Assembly: GCA_930367205.1 (NCBI GenBank)
Contig: OV884012.1
Span: forward strand, 37,277,520-37,341,519
Source: Acanthosoma haemorrhoidale
Taxonomy: Eukaryota > Arthropoda > Insecta > Hemiptera > Acanthosomatidae
DNA length: 64,000 nucleotides
Reading direction: 5' to 3'
Shown: piece after piece, positions 47,086 to 60,276 of the stretch
Layout of the letters: every line of letters begins with the position of its first letter
Position numbering within the stretch: position 1 is the first letter of the stretch
The notes under the pieces: generated by a model
What the model was told of the DNA's origin: nothing
Database searches by the model: none
What the model saw: only the letters and a program-made list of their open reading frames with translations
Program-made: the position numbers and the translations under genes

Positions 47086-49159
47086 TTATGACCGATTGAG
47101 CAGCTTAAAGGTAAAAATGGATCTTGGGTTTTGGAAAATTTGATCTTTTCAGGACCGAGTTTAGTCAACGACTACGCATTGAACGTAAGGGATACAATCA
47201 AGGGTACTAGATTGTATTCCTAATTTTCTCACATTGTAACTACTCCTTGACTTTTATACATTTAATCATATGCTTTATACACACATAATATCCTGACAGC
47301 TTAACAAAACACAGAATTCCGTATAAACTCTATGAAACTTGGATTTGTAACATAACTGTTTGAAGTAGTGTTAATCAAAAAAACATTGAAATAAGAAAAT
47401 AATTAGAAAGCGTCTATGAATAAAAAATAAATCTCCTGAAGGTAATTGAAGCAAAAAATAACAGCTGCCAAATGAGAAAGTGTACACTAAATAACAATAA
47501 GAAAATAAGCCTTAATCAAAATTAAGTAGAAAATTTAACGAGATAAGTCCAGATTATCAGAGCTTAATGTTGGCCAAGATTAGGCAATGTAGCGAAGCTC
47601 TAAATCCAGATAAGTCCCAGTTAACGATCATTTTAGGAGCGAGTTATTTTTATGAGGGGTGGCATAAAAATTAGATTAGCACTTTTCGGTTCTTTTCACG
47701 AAACGGCTGAAGCGCTCTTTAGCTTAAGGATTATTAGTTTGATTACCTACAGTCTTCAGAGCTTCGGCAGGTAATTTACTTGTAATAATTTGGGTTGAGT
47801 ATTTACAAAAAGGATTTTAATTGGAGACTTTGAATTTACGCAGTGCCATGTTGAAGACGTTCAAAAAGAAAGTTAATACAACACCCCAACGATGAAGCGA
47901 GTTATCAGAATGCAGAGACGTGTACAGGAAATTTATTCCAGAATAAACAGTATTAAAGGAGTTTTTAAAGAAAGGAATTTGAGATAAATGGAAAGTAAAG
48001 TAAGTGGAATTCTCTTACTGAGTGCATTAAGGAAAGGGCGATGTTCATACAGAGCGATACATACTGAATAAGCAATAGAAGAGAAAGATATGAATAAAGA
48101 CGAAGACCCTGTTGTCATGAATCGATAGTGAGCCACAGGTGGGGGGCTACAACAGGTGCCGTCGTTTCTCCTGCTATCTCTATTTCCGATATCAATGGAG
48201 GAGTGCCTCCCTGTCTTCGTGCGGTCTCAATCCTCTGTTCCATCTACATCCTCGCAGTGCATGGTTGTCACCTCAAGGAAAGAATTAATGAAAGATAGAA
48301 AGTATCAGTTAAGCAAAATATTGTCATTGCACTTCGTGAATCATCCAACGATAACTTCTAGTAATAATAATGCCTTCCTTAATTTTGATGCCTCACTGTG
48401 TTAAAGGTTCGGTTTCCTCCATTAGAAAAATGTCTTTAAGGTGTCTGCACGAATCACCAAGGATTTTTTGTGAACCTAAAGAATCTAAAAGACGAGAACA
48501 TTTCAAATTTTTAAAAAGTATCTTTTTTTTATAAAAGTGTACAAAATAGGAAAAATCCATACTGTTAGTGACTACTCTACGAATCAGGTTAATGATAATT
48601 TACTTCAATACTTCCTGGAGGTAAATAGGAGGGGAGTTATCCCCGCCTAGCTTTAACAGAACTTCTCATTGCATCCAATGAATTTCCATTTAAGTATATT
48701 GGGTGATAGAGGAGTACGCTACGGTCAAACTCATATTATTGAATTCTGATAAGTCCAGACAACTTTAACTGTTTTTTTTTAGGGAGGATTTCTTCTTGTA
48801 TAAAGTACGATAATTACTTGTAGCACCAAGTTTATGGACCATTACGTTTCAATACTTATGTCCGGAAAAAACGAAGTGACTCCTGCCAAGAATGGCGAGT
48901 CCAGTCCATAGTCTACTATTCTACCTTGGTAACTGCACACACATCCAATACCAGCACCCCTCGATGTTACCTCCTTGTAGAACATACCTTCCTTTTAACA
49001 GTTGAGCTAGTTGCAATCTGATTATGTCACTTCCTATTGAGAACACTGTAATACTTAAAGGTTGTCTAGCAAACTAAGAATTCAATCTAACGGAGCCAGT
49101 TTCTACCAGTTTTGCCATTCTTTCAATGTGCAACAATCAATGGGATCTCTTAAAGCATT
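47086..49159. other. No recognised gene
   Basis: AT-rich with scattered short frames. The sequence 47540-47770 is more balanced, with no repeat partner. Part of 47086-47200 may be further eroded LINE sequence. Confidence 0.4.
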
Positions 49160-49475
49160 TAATCACTCACCGTAGCTGTACAATCTTACGAGTCTTGCCT
49201 TTCTCCAACAACAATTACCAGACGTCCCTATTTCGTGTGTGTTTCATCCAGTGCCGAATCCCGATGTTCCTGGTATCGCAGGCCATACAGTCCAGCGCGT
49301 TCACGGTCTTTCCACACTCTTGTCTTCCGTGCATGACTTCTGTCAATGACTATTTTGGGATTATGTCAGCACTCATCTACAATATATGACCCATCCATCT
49401 CGCTCTTTTCAGTTTCATAACTTTTACTACATCAGGCTCTTCAAACAGCTCTCGGTCACTTAATCATGTCCATTT
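49160..49475 (-). pseudogene. LINE ORF2 C-terminal remnant (RWxGHI motif)
   Basis: The minus strand gives LSDRELFEEPDVVKVMKLKR, then ARWMGHIL, stop, MSADIIPK. This fits the arthropod LINE C-terminal consensus ELYELFKEPDIVKVIK.KRL.W.GHI.RM....P. Shifted frames after that continue with a K/R-rich tail. Stops inside the motif region and the short length show it is an old, inactive fragment. It belongs to a LINE type different from LINE-A/B/C, whose C-termini lack this motif. Confidence 0.6.
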
Positions 49476-52400
49476 ACATACAGAACAAATTGGTGCTTTG
49501 GGGAACTTTCCTTTCCAGTATTTAGAGGTCCCCAAGACTGTAACATAGACCTACTTTAAATTTCATATAGAGCGGCTTGATACAGTTATCATATCATCTT
49601 TCTCAGTGTATCTCAGACACAAAGGAATTTTACCACAATCAAGTAACAAATCCCATGTCTCTCCACAATTTAGTTTATTCAACCAAAAAACTTTTCGACA
49701 ACTCTAAGTTATTCGATTTAAATCCTTCCACATCCGGCACTAACTATATAGTTTTGAAGTGTACTTCAGAACTATTCCTTGAAACATGACTACTCTATGA
49801 GTTACAAATGATGTTTTGATGTGGAACACCGCTATGCTGAACAAATAAAACAATAAACCCTTAGCTTACCACATGGATTAGGTTGGACTATAGTTGCAAG
49901 ACTAATTATCTCACGGATTATAATGTTTAAGATTCTTTGCAGATGTCATATAAGAATTACTATGTGATAAAAATATTGAAAACAAATATTCCCTTAATCA
50001 TAAGAGATTCCAACTTCTAAAAACACTACAATTTCATCGATGGATGTCGAGCAATTTTGCTTAGGAGATACATATGTTGATTTTCTGGTTCTTAAAGTTT
50101 TTTCTTTTAAATCAGCAGTTATTTTAAACAATAAATGTTGAAAAATAAAAATAGGTATTTGCAGTTTATTTTACTAACTTAATTTTACATTATAGAGAAT
50201 TACAATCCGAGTACACAGTATACAATATGCAGGGGAACTTTCACAACTCACTAAAACATTTTGTGCTGAAATGAGTTAAATGGTGGAAGTCGCATACCAC
50301 AAATTATAGAGAAATAAGAGAAAAGACCAATATCTGGGTGTAATTTCAATGGTGATTCAGATCAAATCCACTTTTTACCTTTGGAGTTCTGAGAAGGACA
50401 TTTTATGTTTGTTCACCTCTTTGAGAACAAATGCCTGCCAGCTATTTTTGTATTGGTGGATATTTATTCCTTTGTGTAGAAAAGGGGGACACGCAATGTT
50501 TGACTCAACCAATATTCCGCCATTTTATTCTAGAAGAGATATCATAAAATGTATTTCGGTATTTCCTCCTTTTTATATTTTTACCTTAATACATTATGAC
50601 CAATTCACTAAGGCTTCACTCCTTCTACACCCCCCCCCCCATCAGTGATAAGATTTTGTCAAAAGGGAAAGATAAGGATGTTCTATTTCCCAACTAAAAT
50701 CTATCGCTAATCGGAATTTTCTTCCATGAATTTTAAATATACATAATATGTTCTTTATATGCATTGAATAACAATCAGAAAATACTTCCTTGGTTCATTC
50801 ATACCTTTCCAATATATTGTAATATAACGCCCCTTATAACTAAAATATACTACAATTTAATCAGTTTCCTCCTGAAAGACAAGATACCATCTTTTTGGCA
50901 TTTACACCCATTCCTAAGAAGAGTTTTACCGCTCCTTTCATTCTCACTTCACCGCTCTCTGTAATTTTTTCCCTCTCAATATCTCCTAATACCGCTTATG
51001 AATTCCTCACCGTTAAGACTTGCTAGCCTAAGATCTTTGTATTATTTTTTACTATTATTACTATTATCTTATTTATTATTTTTTAAACTATAAATACCAT
51101 ATAACTATTCTCTTTATGAACCCCTAGCTGATACCTTTTAAAGGAGTAACCACTAATATTTATGTGTTAATAATAACCAATATTAATATAATTTTCTTTA
51201 ATTCGATTGTGGTTACATACATTTTTTCTTATTTGTATTTACAAATTGTACATATTCCTAAATTTTTTTTTTTATTTGAGCTATAGCTTTAGGTTTATAT
51301 TATTACTTTATTTTCTCCCCCTATGTAATGTATTGTTTCTTTTTTGTGGGCCAGAGCTATATTTATTTATTAATTTTCCCATATCTATTCTATTCTATTC
51401 TACATTATACAATATATCACCAGTTCTAGAACTGAGCTTGGATCCTCCAGTATAAAACACCCCTAGGATGATAGGAAGATGAAGGTAATGGGAAATATCG
51501 GGGTAATAATAGCTCCAGGGAATCGTAAATAACTTTCCGTTAAACAAGATGGATTATTTCATTAGCGCTGGATACAATAATGCCCCCGATTTATCACTTT
51601 ATATCCTCCTCATAAATACAGGACTCTCTCTCGATGAGAAATCTCATTAAAGCCAGAACTCCTGGTATCTGTCGGAAGTGCACAGGTGTATTTCATCCTG
51701 GGCAGGTAAACCGTCGATACCTGATGTCCATCCTCTTGTCGCTTCGTATCTTTTCGCTTTTTTAAAGGAAACAAAATTGACCACCTAATATATCTGTTAT
51801 ATTATATGTCATATATATCAGTTTAAACTGAGTTGTTGCTGGCTGTTTTTGAAAATTAGACACCCTAGTTTTCGAAAAAAAAATGACACAATACAAAATA
51901 CAGGACTACAGAAAAAGTCCTGCATTAAAAAAGATTTTTTCACAAAAGGTCAAAACATATTTTTTAAAAAAATATAATATCTTTCCTTGCGTAAGCTTGG
52001 CAAGCTAACTCCACCAATAATATAGTGTGATAATAGATAAAATAAAGACTATAAGAAAAAAGACTTTTACTCCACATTATCATTATGATGTAGGCTTTAT
52101 ATTTTTGTTTGTTTTTCCTCTAAATTTAATTTAATTACAAGTACATAATCATGTACCTAATGTAAAAGCTGATATGAAGAAAATAAATTCAGTATTCATT
52201 CTGTTCTTATTTTCTGTTCATGAAATTTAAATAAATAACTAAATAAACAGTTTTTTTTCCCTAAAATATAACGTATTAACCTTTTATTTTACAAGTAGAA
52301 TGTAAATAACAATTTGTTACGTCGATAACCATATCGGATGTTGATCATAAAAAACCTAACTCTCTTTAATGTAGTTTCGAAAAAAAGTCTGTTTTCAATA

Positions 52401-53160
52401 CAAATTTCATATCTGCATAACGTATTTTATACCGTTGTAAAGCTTATTAAATTTCCTGAAAAAAATCCACCTGTTACGTATTTGAACCAAATAAACATTT
52501 TTGAGATATCGGCGATAGCGTTAATCCTCAATAAAATTACATTTCATATCCCGTCATATAAATTTCTTTTTCATGAATAGCTGGCGGTATCCTTCATTGT
52601 TGCTTTATCATCTGGTTCAATCCCACCAGAATTTTACCTTTTCCCCAAAGTAATGCTACTTCTTTATGGATTTGCAGAAACATCACATTCCCTGGTAAAA
52701 TGTCTTTTGCAAAACATGAGATGAAACAAAAAGCTTGTACTTTGCTGAAAATAAATACAATATCTTACCTCATTTATGCTTAAGTACAGGAGAATCATTT
52801 TATGATTTAAATAGAGTACAGTCCTTCCTTTACCACACCATCAAATAGAACTCTTACCTGTGTTTGAACGTCTTCAAATTTAGTAATCTCATTTTGTCAT
52901 CATACAAAGGGACTACTCATTTAATAAAAACATATATTTGAGAGCCAAGTGAGCAGTTGTTAATTCTGTGTCCCTAGGTATGGTTTTAGTGTCTAATACC
53001 TTTACATCAGATCAAATCGTCAGGGCCATTTTTTGAAACCTGGGCTAGTAATTTGAAAGTTCTAAATTTCGATCTCACCAGAATATACAATTGAGTTTTT
53101 GTATATTTATATATAACGTTTGATCATTTATATAGTCTTGAAAACCTTATCTTTCTAGAG
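49476..53160. other. Long stretch without recognised genes
   Basis: Frames of 60-100 codons are hydrophobic products of AT-rich DNA (for example 51207-51455). A C run lies at 50630-50640. The block 51460-51770 is more balanced in composition and could be regulatory. No repeat ends recognised. Confidence 0.4.
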
Positions 53161-53355
53161 ATGAGATTAGTTAATGTTTGGCAAGAGTACGCGGCACTCG
53201 TTAATGTTTGGCAAGAGTACGCGTCACTCGTTAATGTTTGGCAAGAGTACACGTCACTCGTTAATGTTTGGCAAAATTACGCGCCACTCGTTAATGTTTG
53301 GCAACAGTACGCGTCACTCGTTAATGTTTGGCAACAGTACGCGTCACTAGTTAAT
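53161..53355 (+). repeat. 30 bp tandem repeat, six to seven units, open in frame
   Basis: The unit is CTCGTTAATGTTTGGCAAGA plus GTACGCGTCA. In the open frame at 53161-53415 it codes the 10-residue unit LVNVWQEYAS seven times, with E/Q/N and A/S/P/T changes. The unit length, a multiple of three, keeps the frame open automatically. The following VVWASHLERKTPWVNDFNE has no known match. Coding status is unproven. Confidence 0.9.
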
Positions 53356-53509
53356 GTTGTGTGGGCATCTCACCTGGAGAGGAAGACTCCTTGGGTCAAT
53401 GATTTCAATGAATGATCATAGAGGTATATATAATAATTGTCCCAAGCCTTTAAACTACAACAGGCTGCTATTTTCAATTTATTCATACTTCCTTTGTAAC
53501 ACTATTTAT

Positions 53510-53994
53510 CTATGTTATTTATGTTTCATAGACCAATATTTTATTTTGAACAAGAACCAAACTAGGCTATAATACGTTTTAACAAACCATGAACTGGGAT
53601 CAGGATATTATGAAATATTTGTAACTTACTATTTATTTTGGTTATTTCACTTTCTTGCAAGCAAAAGAGATAGTCCTTTTAAGTATCAATTAGTAACTCG
53701 ATATTATGATTGGTAGGACCCTTGCATACCTCAACTTAAAAGATGGGCTTGCAAAGCTCTTAAAACGCTCTAGTTTTTTCACCATAACCTTCCCCTTCGA
53801 TAAGGATACCTATCACTAATGATTTTTTTGATTTTTTACCCAGAACAAGCAATGTGGTTTATTGTTGATTACAGTATGATCTGTCGTAATATCCTGATCC
53901 CAGTTCATGGTTACCTATTTGTTAAAACGTATTACAGCCTAGTTTGGTTCTTGTTCAAAATAAAATATTGGTTGAAGAAACATACATAACATAG
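53510..53994. repeat. ~100 bp inverted repeat pair with 280 bp spacer
   Basis: The arms are 53510-53608 and 53889-53994. They share ACCAATATTTTATTTTGAAC and AAGAACCAAACTAGGCT, then AATACGTTTTAACAAA and CATGAACTGGGATCAGGATAT, with a few substitutions and a 6-7 base indel. The spacer has no coding frame. This is either a foldback/MITE-type element or an inverted duplication. No target duplication seen. Confidence 0.8.
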
Positions 53995-54509
53995 ACATTA
54001 TGAACTTGCTCTTTCGACGATATGTAATATATCGATTTATCCATGAGTAAAGTAGACTCACACGAACCTTATGTGAAATGACAACATTACTTATCACAAA
54101 CGTTACCTCACCTCCATAAGTCCAGTTTTTCGATAAAGCACCCTGACAAGCTAAAAGCCCTATCGGGTGAGGAAGTGGGAAACCGTTTCCTCCAGTAAAA
54201 CGGAACAGGGCAGGAGTAGCTGATAAAGAGGGAGAAAGAGAAGAGAGTGACTGGTGGACAATAGCTGACAGTCACGAATGATACGCTCACCAGTCCCGGT
54301 CTCACCTGATAATTAGTGACTCGTATCATTTCATCACCTGTCATAGTATGATTAAATTATTAAAAATACTAATATGGACCTATATTATAGTCTTTAGGCT
54401 GTAAAGGTTCCATTCTGTGCTAATTAATTGGCCCCAGGAAGTCTCGAACTTATAAGGTCGAGTATTAAGTACCTTCCGATGCAGCTAAGTAGACTCTATT
54501 GTCCGTATC
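53995..54509. other. No recognised feature
   Basis: The minus-strand frame at 54108-54344 has no domain. A GC-balanced patch lies at 54110-54330. Confidence 0.4.
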
Positions 54510-55386
54510 CACCAGCTATGAGTTACTATGACAACAAGTTTTTGTTTTCTCTATATAGACGAGGCTTCAGTTAGTGTTTTGTGTGATACACGTTACGTTA
54601 AACTGTTTTTTTTTAACCTCTGCAATGGATAGTCAAAAAGTACATATTCGTCATGTAATGCTTTGGGAATTTAAACAAAGCAATAGTGCTAGGGTGACAG
54701 CCAAAATGAAGGACAAACAACTGATCGGGCAGTTAGAAATCGGTTTATAAAATTCCGTTCTGGAGATATGACCTTAAAAGACGAACCGAGGGTGGGGCGT
54801 CTTTCCGACTTTGACGACAACCTTTTAAAGGCAATATTGGAGCAAAATCCACGTCAATCGACAAGTTTTATAGCGGAAAGGTTGAATACATCACAATTAA
54901 CTGTTAACCACCAGCTGGAGAAATTAGGAAAGTCAGCTAGTTAAGAGTGTGGGTACCTCACAATCTCAGTGAACGGAATAAAGAAGATCCCGTGTCAATC
55001 GCCACAAGTCTGCTCTCACGGGTGAAAATTGAGCCTTTTTTAAACAGGATTGCAACAGGCGATGAAAAATGGGATACCTATGACAATACAGTCCGCAAAA
55101 GACAGTGGCTTGATAAGGATCAACCACCCCTACCAGATCCGTAACCAAACATCCATGGCAAAAATATTTTGGGTGGGATTGTCAAGGATAATTCACCACG
55201 AGTCGTTGAAGTCAAATTTTACCCACCAACCACATTTTACAAGGAAGGAATTGATAAACTGCCAGGAAGATGGGACAATATTATAGATAATAGTGGCGAA
55301 TACATAATAAATTAATATAATTTTGTTATTTAATGAGAGCAAAATAAAGGTCTGATAAAAAACGGAAGTTACTTATGACTCAACCT
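54510..55386 (+). mobile_element. Internally deleted mariner-type transposon
   Basis: The right inverted end AACGGAAGTTACTTATGACT continues CAACCT at 55361-55386. The left end near 54517 (TATGAGTTACTATGACAACA) is a weak counterpart. The coding remnant at 54625-55315 is too short: about 870 bases in total against roughly 1.3 kb for a complete element. Its ends and protein differ from the mariner at 40791, so this is a different lineage. Confidence 0.75.
54625..55315 (+). pseudogene. Mariner transposase, catalytic centre deleted
   Basis: The start MDSQKVHIRHVMLWEFKQSN is followed, in a shifted frame, by FIKFRSGDMTLKDEPRVGRL and NPRQSTSFIAERLN, the DNA-binding part. VWVPHNLSERN and FLNRIATGDEKW carry the WVPHEL and first catalytic Asp motifs. 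After PPLPDP and a stop, the protein jumps to VEVKFYPPTTFYKEGIDKLP and ends GEYIIN. The segment with HDNARPH and PPYSPDLAPSD is gone, so the second and third aspartates are missing. Two frame changes and a stop also break it. Confidence 0.85.
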
Positions 55387-58300
55387 AAATACAATGAAGC
55401 CACCAGTTAGTTCTGACAAGTGCAGCGCGCGCCCTCCAATTACTACCATGTCCTACGTCAATTTATCTACCAAATCCCCTGGCCAATCTTCCTTGTACTA
55501 TCAGATGGTCCTCCGTCATAGTTCAAACCAGCATATTTTGTAGTGTTTTAAAACAAACTTATAAAATTTAAGGTAATTTTTTCACTTTTCTGTCGTACAT
55601 CATCCGACGAATTGGCAGAAAGCGAACTAATCGAAGTTGTAAGTATTGAACGATATGTGTCAAGCCGTCAATATTGAACCACTTAACTCAGCAGGTGTAG
55701 GGTGCCCGAATGGATGACAGAATAGACCCTCAAGCCACATTGACCGTTCTGTGCAGATAGTGGCCTGCTCATGACTTGGTACATTCTAAACCACAAACAA
55801 GCCAGCTTAATCCGTACCCCATTTTCCCAGTAGGACCAAGCAGCTTACCAGTTAACCTGTTAAACAAGCAAACTCGGCAGTTGAGTTAAGGTCAATCTCA
55901 CCCTGTTTTCCCCAGACAACCCCTCCCTTTACTAATACTGTTTACTGTTAATTGTCCATACTTGTGAGTTTAGTTTTTTTTAATTGTTTACTGCAGTGAG
56001 ATTGCTCCCTTCTTAATGAAAATAGACAATTTTCCTTCAGGTATAGGAGATATTTCTTCCGCCGCAGTAATCAGAAAGTATTGCAGCTTTAGAGAGAAAC
56101 ATAAGAAAGTAAATTGTTTAGAACAGCTTCGCTTAGAGGTGAGACTGAAGATACGATAAATAAAATCAGAGAGGTGGGAAAGAACTGTAGGCGGATCCAA
56201 GCTCAGGTATGTCGGTCACGGAATAGCAATTTGTCGGTATATTTGTTCCGAGTGCAGGAGCCGCTGTGCCCTTTTGGTGACTATTAATATCAACTTGGGG
56301 CTGGCCAACTAATACAATTTGTTCCTGGAGCTAATCAAAGAGACCACCTCAGCCAGCCTGTGTATAAATATTCCTTTACCGTCCACCTCCACAATATCAG
56401 CCATCTTACGCCGGAACCTATCCTCGAGCTAATTTTATTTATTTGCTACAGGCGAATATTTCCCTTAAAGTCCAAACTGAATCTGACGCGATTGAAATTT
56501 AGAAGCATTAGAACAGAGCAGATCGCACTCAAGTTTACAGAGGGGGGAACGTAACCCTTCGATGAGAAATATTTAGGTGAAAAGAAGTTTGTGAGGTTGT
56601 TCAGCGAATCAAAAAATTAGACATTTAAGCGTATGAAGTCGCTCATCCAAGGAATCACCAGTACGTCTTCCACGCTCCTCCTATTTGCTGGGTCCTATCC
56701 TTTAGACTGGTCAAAATTAATTCTTACCTTTTATTTTTTTGTAATGATAATGTCCGTTTTAATTTCTCTAAATTGTTTTATGTGGGATTTCCCGGGGAAT
56801 TAGCCCGTTATTTCATATTTTTGATCTAAAAAGATCAATTAATATGAGAAGTGAAAAACTTAGATTTGGTAGCAAATTAGGTTATTTCATTTCTTGTTAT
56901 TTTAAATGTCCAGGTGCATGTTTAAAACTTCCTTGGAAACAATGTTTAAATCTGATACACCTGATTTTTATCTATCCTCACTTCACATCTTATGAAAGAT
57001 CTCAGAGTAAAGAACAAATTTTAATCTGATAAGTGATATCACGTCGTAATATTGACGACCATTATCGAAGTTCGATAGAAAAGCTCTCCTTTTGTGCTCT
57101 GTAATGAATTATAGCTAAACTATTTGATATAAGGGTCAGTGGCCATTTATTACGTACTAAATTGTATTTATAAAATATTAACGAAAGAAAGGCGATGAAA
57201 ATTGAAAGAATCCAATCATGAGGTGGTCCCATAGTTTTTTAAATAAATAAGTCGTGTAAAAAAACAATTTGGGGTTTCATAATCAATAATCCTCATTTTA
57301 TTTCTTAGGCCATCATGCTCACTGAATGCTGTAAGTACCGAAAATATTGACCTCCCCCCCCCCCCTGCAAAAAAAATACTATTAATTACTGACGCCGTTA
57401 AATTCCTTCTATTATTGCTTCCCAAAACAATATATTTTTTTGGGGAATATTTATGATTTCGTCTTGCGTTTGATTTGACGTATTTGATCTGCAACAGTCA
57501 TATACAGTACAGATAAAATCAAAATATTTAATCGTAAATATCTCTAAGTGGTGACTTGTGAAAGCTTACAATTCAAAGTAAATAATTTTAGACTCCATTT
57601 CCCTAAAATTTTATTATAGCTTAATCAAAATGCATAGAAACTAAAACAAGGTATATATATATATATATATAACTTTTGATACTCCACATCGATTTGATCA
57701 TTTTCTATGCCTCTTTCGTAGAGCAATACACTCACAGTAGGATGAAAAAAAATGTTTATAGTATTTATATAAAGAACCAAATATGCGTCACAAACAGAAA
57801 ATAAATTCATTATTCAGTGTTGACGTCAGTAAAATTCTTGATGTCAATGCAAATGATTTGTAATGTTATTTATTTTGTTACCAGCCAATGCTTGTCATTC
57901 AAGGACTGATAAGGAACTGTGAATTGTCTTGTAAATTTCTAACTATTGTCTCATTGTATGCAAGAGACTCTTTTAGTAAATTTTATATTTTATTCGGGGC
58001 TGGTGAAGGTTTATTCTGTAGTCATTCGTTTAGTATTGGAGGTGTCCATAGTTGAATAATCTATTGTATCTTCCATTATTCATAACTTTTACAGCCTTTT
58101 TAAATTATTACCTTAAGGTTTTCTGTACTGCAGTAGTTTTTCTTTCCTGGGCCAACTATAGACCACACTATTTAAACTGTATTCTTATTCGGGTTTAACG
58201 TTTTTCCGAGTATAAACACATTCGTTATCGAGGTTGTCCAAGCTTTGCTCTAGTCTAGTGAAGCTCTTGAATGTCGTCACGAGTAACCCACCCTGGTTAC

Positions 58301-59994
58301 TTTTGCTTTCTTCTCTAGGAAGTACTCGAAGATCCTGTTTGTCAATCTCTGTATGTTTATTCGTGCCAAGTCACCAAAAAACTCAATCCTCCTTTTCCTC
58401 ATTATCATTAAGCTTTATTTTTTTCTAAATGGATCTAAAGTTCCTTGTTGTACATAGTTTCCACAGTAATTCTTTATTGATTCTGATGTTTTCTGAACTT
58501 TTTTAAGTACAATAATACAACTTTAATTCGCATTTAAATGTATCAATTAAGGAAAAATTTGATATTAATAAATGGAAAATTTTCATGATTTTTTTTTTTC
58601 CAAATAAATGCTTATCCCTCAATACTGAGTTATTACTCTTCGTATACAAGAACTTGGGGAATGGGATATAATATATCTATTCGTCTTTATTATATTTCTA
58701 TAACGAGATATTTCTCCTGTTTTGTTAAATAGATTGATATTCTATTCAGCGTTCCATATTTATTTAAAATTTAAGTATTTTTTAAATCAGTTCCATCTAT
58801 AATAGAAGGAAGGTGATTTCATCACAAGTTTGCATTTTTATCACTGCAAGTTATCACGACCATTATTTCCATTGGCAACTGACAACTGTTTACTTCCCCA
58901 TCAACCAATTTAAGCGAAATTCGTGACTAATTCAAAACTGATCCTAATCGAGTCACTTTCTCCTAAACGTTTACTTTCTTTTGAAACTTTCTTTGCAGCT
59001 CCATCACTTTATAAGGGCCTCATTATAAATCCTTGCGCTGTATTTAGACATCCCCTCTCCTGCTTGAATATTCTCTCTTGGCTCAAATAAGGGAGTGTGT
59101 AATATTAAATGCCTTTTGAATTTTATATTGATTATGGAATCAGGTTTATGTGAATAATCTGTTAGATTTGTTAATATTTGCTGATAATAACAAGGAGGGA
59201 AGATTTGTATCTAATTTAATATACGCTAACGATCTTGTCGAGGATACAGAAACAAATCTAGCTGTCGCAAAGCTTTATTCGTTATTCTAACAATTGAACC
59301 ATATTCGACATAGGTGCTTTGTAACAATGATCCGAATCGGCTGGTCATTTTTGAGCTACAATTCCGAAAGGTGTAAACCAACAGTGGAATTTATTCGAAC
59401 TTTCTTTTTTATAATTTTACACAAACTTCATGTTTTGTATAGTACTATCAACCTGTCTACCCGAAAGCACTTCCGTAAGTTATGAACAAAATTATAGTTA
59501 TTGTTCAATGGATTCACTTATTCAAATGTATTGTTTAACTTTATGTAGTCCATCTAAAGTGCTAATGGTGAGCTATTGCATTCGACGCATCTCAACATGC
59601 ACTGCCCGAACATGGATTTGAAACATGAAAAATTTAGGTTAATGCTTTTGCTATTCGAATTACTTGTTGAAGGAGTCCCATATTTTTTTTTTAGTATTTC
59701 CGTTAATCTGTTCGGAAGTCTGCGAATTAGTAACCGGCACTATGTGAGTCAATGTTTAGATGTTAGTAGTGAATTACTCTTGTGTTCAAGGTGTTCAGAA
59801 TTATTTGTGTTCAATAGATCTTTATTTTGTTAAGAGTGATGCGCAGTCTAATATCAGTCTAGTTAGTTTAATTTTTTCAGTCTTGCTATTTCTAATTAAT
59901 TAAGTCCATGGGTTTACTATCTCCTGGAGTTCTAGGAGTATGTTGAGTAGTACTCAATTTTTATTTCTGTCGCTGCCATGGCGGCAAAGGTCGC
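55387..59994. other. Long AT-rich stretch without recognised genes
   Basis: Frames are up to 92 codons and mostly hydrophobic. Simple repeats include a C run at 57354-57365 and the TA run at 57652-57670. GC-balanced patches at 55420-55560 and 55680-55930 are unassigned. No repeat shared with other parts of the window was found. Confidence 0.4.
57652..57670. repeat. (TA) microsatellite
   Basis: An uninterrupted TA dinucleotide run of about 19 bases. Confidence 0.85.
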
Positions 59995-60063
59995 TATTAG
60001 AATACTTGTATCATACTTTTGTAGCTTAATCAGCACCTGCCTTCGGGCCATAATAAGTGTCAC
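59995..60063 (+). repeat. Short direct repeat, left copy (partner at 62659-62834)
   Basis: TTAGAATACTTGTA, CTTTTGTAGCTT, and CCTTCGGGCCATAA..AGTGTCA occur in the same order at 62659-62834, where a 70-base retroposon insertion splits them. The two copies lie either side of LINE-A. Confidence 0.6.
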
Positions 60064-60265
60064 TTCTAGTCCTTTATTGGACAAAGTGGAAAAGCTAGTA
60101 AACATTTTCAATACCAGCGGGTGCTTGGAATAAATGTTGTTCAATGCTAATTATTAACTCTTAACATATAGGAAAGTGGTAATTGTTTCGATGCCAGTTT
60201 TGTGAGATTGATCTATTCCCATAAATATCCTTTCAAGCTCTGCTATATAAGAGCTATATTCAAAT

Positions 60266-60276
60266 AGTATCCCTTT
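60266..60276 (+). repeat. LINE-A target-site duplication, left
   Basis: AGTATCCCTTT is repeated exactly at 62536-62546, immediately after the LINE-A A-tail. Duplications of this length are typical of target-primed reverse transcription. Confidence 0.85.

Noticed and set aside
52570..52640. tRNA-like TTCAATCCC arm
   Set aside because: The flanking bases do not form a T stem of five pairs and there is no acceptor stem or A box at the right distance.
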